45,470 nt of DNA from an uncultured Alistipes sp. (GCA_959604655.1 CAUHCL010000006.1:1-45470), one strand, 5' to 3'; shown: positions 6,947 to 17,578, counted from the first letter of the stretch. Program-made: numbers and translations. Notes: a model not told the origin generated them from the sequence alone.

Positions 6947-9132
6947 AACAAGGAAAGAAAAGAGATTCGCGCCGCGGCGCTTCGGCAAATGCCGACGTCT
7001 CGGCACGGGACCGCGAAGCGTTCGTGGTAAATATGTTCAGGGAGTTCCCCGAAAGGGCGTTCGCGCTCAAGCAGCTGGTGGCCGCCTCGGGCGGCAATTC
7101 GCGCGATGCGCGCTACGCCGTGCGCGAAATAGCGGAACGGCTGGCCGACGAAGGCGTGGTCGAGCGATGCGGCCGCGACAAATACCAGCTCTCGGTGGCC
7201 CAGCTGCCGCGTTACGAGGGTGTGGTCGACATGGTGGGCTCGGGTGCCGCATACGTGCGAGTCGAGGGTCTGGAGAGCGACATATACGTTACTCCGCGCA
7301 ACACCAACTATGCGCTGGACGGCGATCGGGTCGAGGTGGCTTTGCAGCGCAAGCCGCACCGTGCGGGCGACAATCCCGAAGGCGTGATCACGGCCGTGCT
7401 GGAGCGAAGCGGAAAACGCTACGTGGGCGTCGCCGAGGTGACGCGTTCCACCATATTCGTGCATCCCGATTCGCGCAAGCTGCCGATGGATATCTATTTT
7501 TCGCGCCGCGAATGCCGCGAGGTGAACGACGGCGACAAGGTGGTGTTCCGCATCGACGAGTGGCGCGAGGGCGACAAGAGTCCGCGCGGAGTGCTGCTCG
7601 AAGTGCTGGGCCGCACGGGCGACAACGATACCGAGATGCACGCCATATTGGCCGAATACGACCTGCCCTACAAGTTCACCGACGAGGTGTCGGGAGCCGC
7701 CGAGGCCATCGACAGCCGCATTACCGAGGCCGACTACGCCGAACGCCGCGACTTCCGCGACGTGACCACTTTCACGGTCGATCCCGCCGACGCCAAGGAT
7801 TTCGACGACGCGCTGTCGATCCGCAAGGTGGAGAACGGCGTTTGGGAGATCGGCGTTCACATCGCCGACGTGACGCACTACGTCCGTCCCGAGTCGGTGC
7901 TCGACTGCGAGGCGCGCGACCGAGGCACTTCGGTCTATCTGGTCGACCGTACGGTGCCGATGCTGCCCGAGCGGTTGTCCAACGAGTTGTGCTCGCTCCG
8001 CCCCAACGAGGAAAGCCTCTGCTTCTCGGCGGTGTTCCGCATGAACGAGAACGGCGACGTGCTCGACGAGTGGTTCGGCCGTACGGTGATCTACTCCGAC
8101 CGCCGTTTCACCTATGCCGAGGCGCAGGCGCGCATCGAGACGGGTGCGGGCGATTTCGCCGACGAGATATGCGTGCTGAACAGCATTGCGCAGACCATGC
8201 GCCGCAACCGATTCAAGAACGGAGCCATCAGTTTCGACCGCGAGGAATTCAAGTTCATCCTCGACGAGAACGGCAAGCCGCTGGGCGTGTACACCAAGGA
8301 GCAGAAGGAGTCGAACCAAATGATCGAGGAGTTCATGCTGCTGGCCAACCGCCGTGTGGCCGAGTTCTGTTCGAGCCGCATCGCGGGGGGCCGAAAGACG
8401 CCGCGCACGATGGTATACCGCGTGCACGACGAGCCGAACGAGGAAAAGCTGACCCGCTTCCGCGAGTTCGTGCTGCGCTTCGGATATCAGTTCCGCGCTT
8501 CGAAAGGACGTGCGGTGGCCAAGGGAATCAACAAGCTGATGGCCGAGGTCAAGGGGCGTCCCGAGGCGAACGCCGTGTCGACGCTGGCGGTGCGTAGCAT
8601 GGCCAAGGCGTTCTACACCACCGACAATATAGGCCATTACGGTCTGGCTTTCAAATATTACACCCATTTCACCTCGCCCATACGCCGCTATCCCGACATG
8701 ATGGTGCACCGTCTGCTGGCGCACTATCTGGCAGGCGGCAAGTCGCCCGACAAGAAGGCGCTGGAGGCGCAGTGCGTCTATGCTTCCGAGCGCGAGGTGG
8801 TGGCGTCGGATGCCGAACGCGCGTCGATCAAGTACAAGATGGTGGAGTTCATGAAGGATAAGATCGGCGAGATGTACAAGGGCCATGTGTCGGGCATGAG
8901 CGAGTGGGGCATCTACGTTGAGCTGAACGACACCCATATCGAGGGCATGGCGTTCCTGCGCGACATCGAGGGCGACTACTATTCGTTCGACGAGGCGCGC
9001 TACGAGGTCGTGGGCCGCAACACGGGGCGTCGCATGACCCTCGGCGACGAGGTGTGGATACGCGTGAAGGGCGCCGATCTGCGCCGCCGCACGCTCGATT
9101 TCGAGTTGATAGTGCCTAAGCGCAGGAAATGA
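6943..9132 (+). CDS. rnr: Ribonuclease R
   Basis: A 729-residue exoribonuclease of the RNB (RNase II/R) family that degrades structured RNA 3' to 5'. An N-terminal helix-turn-helix-like segment (about residues 25-85) precedes cold-shock-type domains. The RNB domain begins near residue 275 with DPADAKDFDDALSI, which carries the catalytic aspartates. Further RNB motifs include HYGLAFKYYTHFTSPIRRYPD. An S1 RNA-binding domain near the C terminus includes GHVSGMSEWGIYVEL. Length and domain order match RNase R rather than the shorter RNase II. The gene overlaps its neighbours by four bases at both ends. Confidence 0.95.
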   Translation: MKQGKKRDSRRGASANADVSARDREAFVVNMFREFPERAFALKQLVAASGGNSRDARYAVREIAERLADEGVVERCGRDKYQLSVAQLPRYEGVVDMVGSGAAYVRVEGLESDIYVTPRNTNYALDGDRVEVALQRKPHRAGDNPEGVITAVLERSGKRYVGVAEVTRSTIFVHPDSRKLPMDIYFSRRECREVNDGDKVVFRIDEWREGDKSPRGVLLEVLGRTGDNDTEMHAILAEYDLPYKFTDEVSGAAEAIDSRITEADYAERRDFRDVTTFTVDPADAKDFDDALSIRKVENGVWEIGVHIADVTHYVRPESVLDCEARDRGTSVYLVDRTVPMLPERLSNELCSLRPNEESLCFSAVFRMNENGDVLDEWFGRTVIYSDRRFTYAEAQARIETGAGDFADEICVLNSIAQTMRRNRFKNGAISFDREEFKFILDENGKPLGVYTKEQKESNQMIEEFMLLANRRVAEFCSSRIAGGRKTPRTMVYRVHDEPNEEKLTRFREFVLRFGYQFRASKGRAVAKGINKLMAEVKGRPEANAVSTLAVRSMAKAFYTTDNIGHYGLAFKYYTHFTSPIRRYPDMMVHRLLAHYLAGGKSPDKKALEAQCVYASEREVVASDAERASIKYKMVEFMKDKIGEMYKGHVSGMSEWGIYVELNDTHIEGMAFLRDIEGDYYSFDEARYEVVGRNTGRRMTLGDEVWIRVKGADLRRRTLDFELIVPKRRK

Positions 9133-10244
9133 TGGAGGCTCGGGAGATATTCGCCAAGGCGCGCGACCGCGCCATGCTGTCGCGCGAGGAAGCGTATTGG
9201 CTGTGGGAGCGGGCCGATCTGGCCGAACTGGCAGCCGTGGCCGACGAGGTGCGCCGCGACGTGGTGCCCGATCCGAACGTGGTGACGTGGCAGATCGACC
9301 GCAATGTGAACATAACCAACGTGTGCATCTCGGGCTGCAAGTTCTGCAACTTCCATTGCAAGCCCCACGAGACGGAGCGGGCGTTCATCACCACTGTCGA
9401 CGAATACCGTTCGAAGATCGACCGCATGCTGGAGCTCGGAGGCGACCAGCTGCTGTTGCAGGGCGGCCTGCATCCCGAGCTGGGCATAGAGTTCTACGAG
9501 GATCTTTTTTCCACGTTGAAGAGGCTCTATCCCTCGGTGCGCCTGCATGCGCTGGGTGCGCCCGAGGTGTCGCACATAGCCCGCGTGAGCGGACTTACGA
9601 CCCGCCGCACGCTGGAGCGACTGGCGGCCGCGGGGCTCGACTCGCTGCCCGGTGCGGGGGCCGAGATCCTCGACGACGGGGTGCGTCGCGCCATATCGCC
9701 CGCCAAGCCGAGCGCGGCCGAGTGGATCGAGGTGATGCACGAGGCCCACATGATGAATCTGCCAACCTCGGCGACCATGATGTACGGCCATGCGGAGACG
9801 CCGCGGCAGCGGATCGACCACCTGCTCGCCGTGCGCGACTTGCAGGCCCGCTGCCCGAAGGGCAACTACGGATTCATAGCTTTCATTCCGTGGATATTCC
9901 GCTCGCTGGGCACGCGCCTCGAACGCGAGGGCATAGTTTCGCACTTCTCGCCGTTGGAGTATGTGCGCGTGATAGCCGTGAGCCGTCTTGTGCTGTGCAA
10001 CATCCGCAACATACAGGCTTCGTGGCTCACCGTGGGCAAGGCTACGGCGCAGCTCGCGCTGCACGGAGGCGCCAACGACATGGGGTCGATCATGATCGAG
10101 GAAAACGTGGTGTCGAGCGCGGGGGCGCACAACAGTTTCGACGCCGAGGGCATCCGACGGGCCATCCGCGAGGCGGGTTTCACGCCGCGTCTGCGCGACC
10201 AGCTCTACCGCCTGCGCGACGATAAGGTCGCGCAGAGAAAATAA
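9129..10244 (+). CDS. mqnC: Cyclic dehypoxanthine futalosine synthase (radical SAM, MqnC)
   Basis: A 371-residue radical-SAM enzyme of the MqnC/CofH group. The iron-sulfur motif is CISGCKFC at residues 66-73. The segments GLDSLPGAGAEILDD and the C-terminal ASWLTVGKATAQLALHGGAN with IEENVV favour MqnC, which cyclises dehypoxanthine futalosine in the futalosine route to menaquinone. MqnE and CofH are the alternatives and are less likely. No other menaquinone gene is in the window. The start overlaps the RNase R stop (ATGA); there are two adjacent ATG codons. It is the last gene of the operon beginning at 4125. Confidence 0.85.
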   Translation: MMEAREIFAKARDRAMLSREEAYWLWERADLAELAAVADEVRRDVVPDPNVVTWQIDRNVNITNVCISGCKFCNFHCKPHETERAFITTVDEYRSKIDRMLELGGDQLLLQGGLHPELGIEFYEDLFSTLKRLYPSVRLHALGAPEVSHIARVSGLTTRRTLERLAAAGLDSLPGAGAEILDDGVRRAISPAKPSAAEWIEVMHEAHMMNLPTSATMMYGHAETPRQRIDHLLAVRDLQARCPKGNYGFIAFIPWIFRSLGTRLEREGIVSHFSPLEYVRVIAVSRLVLCNIRNIQASWLTVGKATAQLALHGGANDMGSIMIEENVVSSAGAHNSFDAEGIRRAIREAGFTPRLRDQLYRLRDDKVAQRK

Positions 10245-10364
10245 AAAGTCGCGCGGAATCCGATTAATTAGTGGCGCTTATAGTACGAATTATCCTAATG
10301 GAAAGAATGTTCGCTTCTGACGGTATGCGGGTCTGTGCCACGGCTTTCGCCGTTATTCTGATCT

Positions 10365-10421
10365 GACCCTCCCCTAAATCCCCTCCTCGGGAGGGGACTT
10401 TGGTCGCTACGCTCCGAAATA
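10365..10421 (+). repeat. Dispersed intergenic repeat, copy 1
   Basis: A ~57-bp element beginning GACCCTCCCCTAAATC and ending GCTCCGAAATA. It contains a perfect hairpin (CCCCTCC at 10380-10386, TCG loop, GGAGGGG at 10390-10396). A nearly identical copy lies in reverse orientation at 16255-16310, with only a handful of substitutions and small indels. It lies after the mqnC operon and before the tig promoter, and the hairpin could also act as a transcription stop. No coding capacity is seen. Confidence 0.8.
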
Positions 10422-10439
10422 AGGTTATTTCATAATAAA

Positions 10440-10470
10440 TTGCCTAATTAATTAAAATTAATTACCTTTG
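10440..10470 (+). promoter_or_regulatory. Promoter of trigger factor gene
   Basis: The -33 core TTG (10440-10442) and a perfect -7 element TACCTTTG (10463-10470) are separated by 20 bases, the expected spacing of Bacteroidetes promoters. The spacer is AT-only over most of its length. The predicted transcript starts about 40 bases before the tig ATG. Confidence 0.8.
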
Positions 10471-10517
10471 CATCCCGAAATGCAATTATGCGCTGAAAAA
10501 TAAAACAATATATAGTT

Positions 10518-11843
10518 ATGGAGATTACAAGAGAACAACGTGAGCAGGGCACCTCGTTATTGAAGGTCGTCGTAAGCGAAAAGGATTATGGTGAGGCTGT
10601 GGACAAGATGCTGCGCGAATACAAGCGCAAGGCCAACATCCCCGGATTCCGTCCCGGCATGGTGCCTATGGGCGTGGTTCGCAAGATGTACGGCAAGGGC
10701 GCCGTGGCCGAGCAGTCGTACCGCACGGCTTCGAACGCAGTGTTCGAGTACTTGCAGAAGGAGGGCATCGACTACGTGGGCGATGTGATCCCTTCGGACG
10801 AGCAGGGCGACTTCGATTTCGACAACAACACCGAGCACGAGTTCCTTTTCGAGATCGGCGAGGCTCCCGAGGTCAAGCTCGATCTTTCGGAGAAGGACAA
10901 GCTGACCTACAACAAGATCGCCGTCGACGCCAAGATGCACGACGCCTACAAGGATAACTACCTGCGCCGCTACGGCCGTCTGGTCGACGTGGACGAGGTG
11001 AAGAACGACGAGGCTCTGACGGTTATTCTCGACAACGGCGACATGCGCATCGAGGATGCCTACGTAGGTCTTATCTCGATGAGCGACGAGGAGCGCAAGC
11101 CCTTCATCGGCAAGAAGACGGGCGAGAAGATGGACGTGAATGTCAACGAGCTTTACAAGACCGCTTCGCAGCGCGCCGCCATCCTTCAGGTCAAGGAGGA
11201 CGAGCTGGAAGGTATCAACCCGCAGTTCACGATGGAGATCAAGCAGATCCGTCAGTTCGCCAACCCCGAGCTGAACGAGGAGTTCTTCAAGATGGCGTTC
11301 CCCGCAGGCAACGTCACGAGCGAGGCCGAGTTGGATTCGTTCGTCGACGCCGAGATCGAGAAGGAGCTGGGCCGCGAGTCGGACTATCTGTTCACGATCA
11401 ACGTCCGCGACTTCCTTATGGAGAAGGCCGCTTTGCAGATGCCCGCCGAGTTCCTGAAGCGCTGGCTCTACGTTATCAACGAGGGTAAGTTCACCAAGGA
11501 GGATATAGAGAAGGATTTCGACGGATTTGTGAAGATGTTCACCTGGAACTACATCCAGAAGCACATCATCAAGGAGGCCGACCTCAAGGTCAGCGCCGAG
11601 GAGGCTGAGGCCGAGGCCAAGGAGTTCGCCAAGGCCCAGTTCGCGCAGTACGGCATGCCGTCGGCTCCCGACGATATGATCGCAGGCTTCTCGAAGCAGA
11701 TCCTGGAGAACAAGGAGCAGGCTCAGAAGATATACGAGAAACTCTACGAACTGAAGGTCGTGGACTACGTGAAATCGAAGATCAAGGTCGACACCAAATC
11801 GGTTTCGTCGGATGAGTTTGCCAAATTGGCGCAAGCGAACTAA
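10518..11843 (+). CDS. tig: Trigger factor
   Basis: A 441-residue ribosome-associated chaperone. The N-terminal ribosome-binding signature is GFRPGMVP at about residues 42-49 (canonical GFRPGKVP). The middle section, corresponding to the prolyl-isomerase domain, is weakly conserved, as is usual for Bacteroidetes trigger factors. A long acidic helical C-terminal domain (residues ~250-430) forms the substrate cradle. It sits directly upstream of clpP and clpX, the classical tig-clpP-clpX order. A terminator follows, so clpP may have its own promoter or depend on readthrough. Confidence 0.94.
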   Translation: MEITREQREQGTSLLKVVVSEKDYGEAVDKMLREYKRKANIPGFRPGMVPMGVVRKMYGKGAVAEQSYRTASNAVFEYLQKEGIDYVGDVIPSDEQGDFDFDNNTEHEFLFEIGEAPEVKLDLSEKDKLTYNKIAVDAKMHDAYKDNYLRRYGRLVDVDEVKNDEALTVILDNGDMRIEDAYVGLISMSDEERKPFIGKKTGEKMDVNVNELYKTASQRAAILQVKEDELEGINPQFTMEIKQIRQFANPELNEEFFKMAFPAGNVTSEAELDSFVDAEIEKELGRESDYLFTINVRDFLMEKAALQMPAEFLKRWLYVINEGKFTKEDIEKDFDGFVKMFTWNYIQKHIIKEADLKVSAEEAEAEAKEFAKAQFAQYGMPSAPDDMIAGFSKQILENKEQAQKIYEKLYELKVVDYVKSKIKVDTKSVSSDEFAKLAQAN

Positions 11844-11866
11844 TATTCGTTAAAATATTCTGCGAG

Positions 11867-11904
11867 TTGGACTCTGGGCGTAATGTTTGCAGAGTCCAAT
11901 TTTT
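11867..11904 (+). terminator. Intrinsic terminator after tig
   Basis: A 10-bp perfect stem (TTGGACTCTG at 11867-11876 with CAGAGTCCAA at 11890-11899), a 13-base loop and five T residues, 23 bases past the tig stop. The following 11905-12061 is a GC-rich leader before clpP in which I find no clear promoter. Confidence 0.85.
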
Positions 11905-12061
11905 GGTATGACGGGCGTAGTCCGCGCGGTGGCGGAAGCGACATCCGCCGCGGGGGCGGGATACGGCCCGTCGTAACGGCGCAGACCGTCGGGGCGAGGG
12001 CCCCGATCGGCCCGAGCGGGTGCACGATATTGTAAAACAAGAGTAATTAGAAAGAACAGTT

Positions 12062-12739
12062 ATGAGCGAGTTTGAAAAATATGCGCGCGGTCACTGCGGC
12101 ATAAGCAGCCTCAGACTGCACGACTTTAAGTCGATGCAGGCATCTTACATCTCACCGACCATCATCGAGGAACGTCAGTTGAACGTGGCCACGATGGATG
12201 TTTTCTCGCGTCTGATGATGGATCGCATCATATTTCTCGGCGCGCCCATCTACGACGATGCCGCCAATATAATCCAGGCGCAGCTGCTCTTTCTGGAGTC
12301 GGCGGATCCCTCGAAGGACATACAGATCTATATCAACTCCCCGGGCGGTTCGGTGTCGGCGGGTCTGGGCATATACGACACCATGCAGCTCATTTCGAGC
12401 GACGTGGCCACCATCTGCACGGGACTGGCCGCTTCGATGGGCGCCGTGCTGCTCACGGCGGGCGCCAAGGGCAAGCGTTCGGCCCTGCCGCATTCGCGTG
12501 TTATGATCCACCAGCCGCTGGGCGGGGCGCAGGGGCAGGCGTCGGACATAGAGATCACGGCGCGCGAGATCATAAAGACCAAGCGCGAGCTGTACGAGAT
12601 CCTCGCCGAACATTCGGGCGTGGATATCGCAAAGATCGAGCAGGACGCCGACCGCGATTACTGGATGTCGGCCGCCGAGGCCAAGGACTACGGTCTGATC
12701 GACGACGTGCTGACGAAACGTACCAACAACATCGGATAA
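12062..12739 (+). CDS. clpP: ATP-dependent Clp protease proteolytic subunit
   Basis: A 225-residue serine peptidase forming the tetradecameric ClpP chamber. The catalytic triad is visible: Ser125 in GLAASMGAVLL, His150 in MIHQPLGG, and Asp199 in DRDYWM, with the same His-Asp spacing as E. coli ClpP. Oxyanion-region residues NSPGGSVSAG are present. The N-terminal extension of ~25 residues relative to mature enzymes could be an auto-processed propeptide. It pairs with ClpX, whose start lies 7 bases downstream. Confidence 0.96.
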   Translation: MSEFEKYARGHCGISSLRLHDFKSMQASYISPTIIEERQLNVATMDVFSRLMMDRIIFLGAPIYDDAANIIQAQLLFLESADPSKDIQIYINSPGGSVSAGLGIYDTMQLISSDVATICTGLAASMGAVLLTAGAKGKRSALPHSRVMIHQPLGGAQGQASDIEITAREIIKTKRELYEILAEHSGVDIAKIEQDADRDYWMSAAEAKDYGLIDDVLTKRTNNIG

Positions 12740-12746
12740 TTTTTTT

Positions 12747-14033
<1,287 letters not shown>

Positions 14034-14045
14034 GTTTTTTTGTAT

Positions 14046-14053
14046 TACATTTG
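14046..14053 (+). promoter_or_regulatory. -7 element before transketolase
   Basis: TACATTTG fits TAnnTTTG exactly and lies 13 bases after the clpX stop and ~100 bases before the transketolase ATG. No TTTG is found at the proper ~20-base distance, so this is a partial promoter call. Confidence 0.5.
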
Positions 14054-14155
14054 TATAGGCGCTCGTATGTCCGAGCGTACGGAACGAGGCGCCGCGATTG
14101 TTATCGGGCGTTTAAGTGTGTGATTACTTGTGAGTGACAAGAATTGAAAAATAAT

Positions 14156-16186
14156 ATGTTTGCTAACTCTAAACTTGATAAGGCGGCCGACAATATCCGC
14201 ATCCTGACCGCCGCCATGGTCGAAAAGGCCAAGTCGGGACACCCGGGCGGAGCCATGGGCGGCGCCGATTTCATCAATCTGCTCTATACGGAGTTTCTGC
14301 GTTACGATCCGGAGAATCCTTCGTATCCGTTCCGCGACAGATTCTTCCTTGATCCGGGCCACATGTCGCCGATGCTCTATTCGGTGCTGATGCTGTCGGG
14401 CTTCTATTCGACGGACGATCTGAAGTCGTTCCGCCAGTGGGGCAGCATCACCCCGGGACACCCCGAAGCCGATGCGGCGCACGGTGTGGAGAACACTTCG
14501 GGACCTCTGGGGCAGGGACACGCCATGGCCGTAGGCGCTGCGATCGCGGAGCGTTTCATGGCGGCGCGTTTCGGCGAGTGGATGGCTCACAAGACATATA
14601 CGTTCATCTCGGACGGTGCCGTGCAGGAGGAGATCTCGCAGGGCGCGGGCCGCATAGCGGGCCATCTGGGTCTTGCGAACCTGATAATGTATTACGACGC
14701 CAACAACGTGCAGCTCTCGACCAAGGTCGATGAGATCGACAGCGAGGATGTGGCTGCCAAGTACCGTGCCTGGGGCTGGCGTGTCATAGAGGCCGACGGT
14801 CACGATGTCGAGGCCCTGCGCGCCGCGCTCACCGCGGCCAATGCCGAGACGGAGCGTCCCACGCTCATCATAGGGCACTCGATCATGGCCAAGGGCGCGC
14901 GCGGTGCCGACGGCGAGAGTTTCGAGGGCAAGGTGTCGACGCACGGACAGCCTCTGTCGGGTGCGGGTGCCGATCTGACCGCCACGGTGCGCAATCTGGG
15001 CGGCGACGCCGACGATCCGTTCCGCCTGTTCGCCGAGACGCGCGAGATCTACGAGGCGCGCCGCATAGAGCTTAAGCAGTGGGCCGCGCAGCGCAAGCAG
15101 ACCGAGACGGAGTGGCGTGCGGCCAACCGCGATCTGTCGCGCAAGCTGAACCGATTCCTGTCGGGCGAGATCCCCGAGATCGACTACAACAAGATAGAGA
15201 TAAAGCCCGATACGGCTACCCGCGTGGCGTCGGCGACGATGCTGGGCGTCTATGCCGAGAAGATCGAGAACATGATCGTGGCTTCGGCCGATCTGAGCAA
15301 TTCGGACAAGACCGACGGCTTTCTGAAGAAGACCAAGGCCTTCACGAAGGGCGACTTCACGGGTCAGTTCTTCCAGGCGGGTGTTGCCGAGCTTACCATG
15401 GCGTGCGTCATGAACGGCATGGCGCTGCACGGCGGCGTGATCCCTGCGTGCGGAACGTTCTTCGTATTCTCGGACTACATGAAACCCGCGATCCGCATGT
15501 CGGCCCTCATGCGCCTGCATGTGATCTATATCTGGACGCACGATTCGTTCCGCGTGGGCGAGGACGGTCCTACCCACCAGCCCATCGAGCAGGAGGCCCA
15601 GATACGATTGATGGAGCACGTGCGCAACCACAGCGGCGAGCGTTCGATGGTGGTGCTTCGTCCCGCCGACGCCGAGGAAACGGCCGTGGCATGGCGTTAT
15701 GCCATCTCGGAGCAGCGCCCCGTGGCTCTGGTGCTGTCGCGTCAGAACATCAAGAATCTGCCCGCGCTCAATTGCAGCCGCCGCGAGGAAGCCAAGCAGG
15801 CGGTGAAGGGCGCATATATAGTGATGGACTCGGCCAAGGCCCAGGTGGTGATGCTGGCTTCGGGTTCGGAGGTGGCCACGCTGGTTGAGGGTGCCGAGCT
15901 GTTGCAGCGCGAGGGCATTCCCGTGCGCGTGGTGAGCGTGCCGAGCGAGGGCCTGTTCCGCGACCAGCCCAAATCGTACCAGGACAGCGTGCTGCCGCGC
16001 GATGTGCCGCGTTACGGCATGACGTCGGGACTGTCGCTGAACCTGCGCGGCCTGGTGGGCGAAAATGGACGCATACACGGTTGCGACCACTTCGGATATT
16101 CGGCGCCTTACAAGGTGCTCGACGAGAAGTTCGGCTACAACGGACTCACGGTGTTCGAGGAGGTGAAAGCCATGATAAAAGGATAG
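14156..16186 (+). CDS. tkt: Transketolase
   Basis: A 676-residue thiamine-diphosphate enzyme of the non-oxidative pentose phosphate pathway. N-terminal substrate residues SGHPGGAMGGAD, GHGMAVGAA-like GQGHAMAVGAA, and the Mg-ThDP region SDGAVQEEISQGAGRIAGHL to YDANN are in order. Pyrimidine-domain motifs AELTMACVMNGMALHGG and HDSFRVGEDGPTHQPIEQ follow. The canonical GDG of the ThDP motif reads SDG here, which I believe is normal in Bacteroidetes transketolases. The ATG at 14156 was preferred over an in-frame TTG four codons upstream (14144). Confidence 0.94.
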   Translation: MFANSKLDKAADNIRILTAAMVEKAKSGHPGGAMGGADFINLLYTEFLRYDPENPSYPFRDRFFLDPGHMSPMLYSVLMLSGFYSTDDLKSFRQWGSITPGHPEADAAHGVENTSGPLGQGHAMAVGAAIAERFMAARFGEWMAHKTYTFISDGAVQEEISQGAGRIAGHLGLANLIMYYDANNVQLSTKVDEIDSEDVAAKYRAWGWRVIEADGHDVEALRAALTAANAETERPTLIIGHSIMAKGARGADGESFEGKVSTHGQPLSGAGADLTATVRNLGGDADDPFRLFAETREIYEARRIELKQWAAQRKQTETEWRAANRDLSRKLNRFLSGEIPEIDYNKIEIKPDTATRVASATMLGVYAEKIENMIVASADLSNSDKTDGFLKKTKAFTKGDFTGQFFQAGVAELTMACVMNGMALHGGVIPACGTFFVFSDYMKPAIRMSALMRLHVIYIWTHDSFRVGEDGPTHQPIEQEAQIRLMEHVRNHSGERSMVVLRPADAEETAVAWRYAISEQRPVALVLSRQNIKNLPALNCSRREEAKQAVKGAYIVMDSAKAQVVMLASGSEVATLVEGAELLQREGIPVRVVSVPSEGLFRDQPKSYQDSVLPRDVPRYGMTSGLSLNLRGLVGENGRIHGCDHFGYSAPYKVLDEKFGYNGLTVFEEVKAMIKG

Positions 16187-16190
16187 ATCG

Positions 16191-16218
16191 ATCGGGCGGA
16201 CACCAAATTCCGCCCGAT
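16191..16218 (+). terminator. Hairpin after transketolase
   Basis: A 9-bp perfect stem (ATCGGGCGG at 16191-16199 with CCGCCCGAT at 16210-16218) immediately after the tkt stop. Only a short T-run follows, so termination strength is uncertain. Confidence 0.65.
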
Positions 16219-16254
16219 TTGCGTTATAACGCGATTATATGCTTTAATTAACGA

Positions 16255-16310
16255 TATTCGGAGCGTCGCGACCGAAGTCCCCTCCGAGGAGGGGATTTTA
16301 GGGGAGGGTC
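16255..16310 (-). repeat. Dispersed intergenic repeat, copy 2 (inverted)
   Basis: Reverse complement of the element at 10365-10421, sharing the GACCCTCCCCTAAA start, the CCCCTCC/GGAGGGG hairpin and the ACGCTCCGAA end. It lies between tkt and hpt. The two copies face each other across 5.8 kb holding tig, clpP, clpX and tkt. Confidence 0.8.
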
Positions 16311-16404
16311 AAATCTGTAAATGCGGCCTATGGCCGCAGGTAATCGGCCGTCGGATTCGCTCTTGCGGTGCATTAGATGTAATTGCTTATTATACCCAGA
16401 TTTA

Positions 16405-16944
16405 ATGGAAAACAAGATAAAACTTCACGACAAGACTTTCCGCGTGATGATCCCCGCCGAGCAGATCGACGCTGCGGTGGAGCGCGTGGCCGAGAAGCTG
16501 AACGAGCGTTATGCGGGCCGCACTCCCGTGTTTCTGGGCGTGCTGAGCGGATCGTTCCTCTTCATGAGCGATCTGGTGCGCAAGACCACCTTCGACAGTC
16601 AGCTGGCATTCGTGAAGATCTCTTCATATGAGGGAACCGAGTCGACGGGAGTGGTCAAGCAGCAGCTCGGGGTCGATTTCGATATCGAGGGACGCGACAT
16701 AATAATAGTGGAGGACATAGTGGAGACGGGGCACAGCATGAACTACCTGCTCGACAATCTGCGGGCGAAGCGCCCCGCGAGCATAGCCATCTGCACTCTG
16801 TTCTTCAAGCCCGACAAGTTCCTTTACGAGTATCCCATCGACTACACGGCTCTGTCGATCGGCAATGAGTTCATAGTGGGCTACGGTCTCGACTACGACC
16901 AGTTGGGACGCAATTTGAAAGATATTTATGTCATCGACGAATAA
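16405..16944 (+). CDS. hpt: Hypoxanthine phosphoribosyltransferase
   Basis: A 179-residue purine-salvage phosphoribosyltransferase that makes IMP or GMP from hypoxanthine or guanine plus PRPP. The PRPP-binding loop reads IIIVEDIVETGHSM, and the diphosphate-binding GVLSGSFLF and base-side FFKPDKF segments are present. The start at 16405 (MENKIKL) was chosen because the in-frame extension back to 16321 runs through non-conserved sequence next to the dispersed repeat. Its last 17 bases overlap the start of queE. Confidence 0.92.
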   Translation: MENKIKLHDKTFRVMIPAEQIDAAVERVAEKLNERYAGRTPVFLGVLSGSFLFMSDLVRKTTFDSQLAFVKISSYEGTESTGVVKQQLGVDFDIEGRDIIIVEDIVETGHSMNYLLDNLRAKRPASIAICTLFFKPDKFLYEYPIDYTALSIGNEFIVGYGLDYDQLGRNLKDIYVIDE

Positions 16945-17560
16945 CGATATGCTCGACGGCGGCCGCCGCCTGCCTTTAGTGGAGGATTTCTACACCATCC
17001 AGGGCGAGGGATACCACACGGGCAAGCCCGCCTACTTCATACGGCTGGGCGGCTGCGACGTGGGGTGCAGCTGGTGCGATGCCAAGTACACCTGGAATCC
17101 GCGCGTGTTCCCGCCCGTGGATGTTGAGGTTGTCGTGGCGCGTGCCAAGGCCTGCGCGGCGCAGGCTATCGTCATCACGGGAGGCGAACCGCTGCTCTAT
17201 CCGCTGGGGCCGCTCACGTCGGCGCTGCGCGGCGAGGGGCTGGAGATATTCCTCGAAACGTCGGGCACGCACCCCTTCAGCGGCGATTTCGATTGGGTGT
17301 GTCTGTCGCCCAAGCGCCGTCAGCCGCCTCTGGACGAGGCGTTCGGCCGTGCGCACGAACTGAAGGTCATCATCCAAAGCGAGGACGATTTCGAATGGGC
17401 CGAGCGCAATGCGGCCCGCGTGGGGCGCTACTGCCGCCTCTACCTGCAACCCGAGTGGAGCGTCTACGAGCGGATCATGCCCGCGATAGTGGAGTACGCC
17501 AAAGCCAACCCCAAGTGGTGCATATCGGTGCAGACGCACAAGTTCATGCACATACCGTAA
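16928..17560 (+). CDS. queE: 7-carboxy-7-deazaguanine synthase
   Basis: A 210-residue radical-SAM enzyme of queuosine biosynthesis that converts carboxytetrahydropterin to 7-carboxy-7-deazaguanine. The N-terminal FYTIQGEGYHTGKPAYFIRL and the cluster motif CDVGCSWC (C43, C47, C50) are diagnostic, as are ITGGEPLL and a terminal TH-K-motif. The start at 16928 overlaps hpt by 17 bases; an alternative ATG seven codons later (16949) would remove the overlap. Grouping with hpt is functional only in the broad sense of purine-derived metabolism. Confidence 0.92.
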   Translation: MSSTNNDMLDGGRRLPLVEDFYTIQGEGYHTGKPAYFIRLGGCDVGCSWCDAKYTWNPRVFPPVDVEVVVARAKACAAQAIVITGGEPLLYPLGPLTSALRGEGLEIFLETSGTHPFSGDFDWVCLSPKRRQPPLDEAFGRAHELKVIIQSEDDFEWAERNAARVGRYCRLYLQPEWSVYERIMPAIVEYAKANPKWCISVQTHKFMHIP

Positions 17561-17578
17561 AGAAACGAAGCCGCTGCG

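Noticed and set aside
6820..8937. A 705-codon minus-strand frame opposite RNase R
   Set aside because: Same explanation: antisense shadow with His/Arg/Leu-biased composition.
14618..14720. Transketolase with a damaged thiamine-diphosphate motif (SDG instead of GDG)
   Set aside because: All other motifs are intact, and I recall SDG in Bacteroidetes transketolases, so this is probably lineage-normal.
14045..16090. A 681-codon minus-strand frame opposite transketolase
   Set aside because: Antisense shadow of a conserved enzyme, His/Arg-rich translation, no domain.
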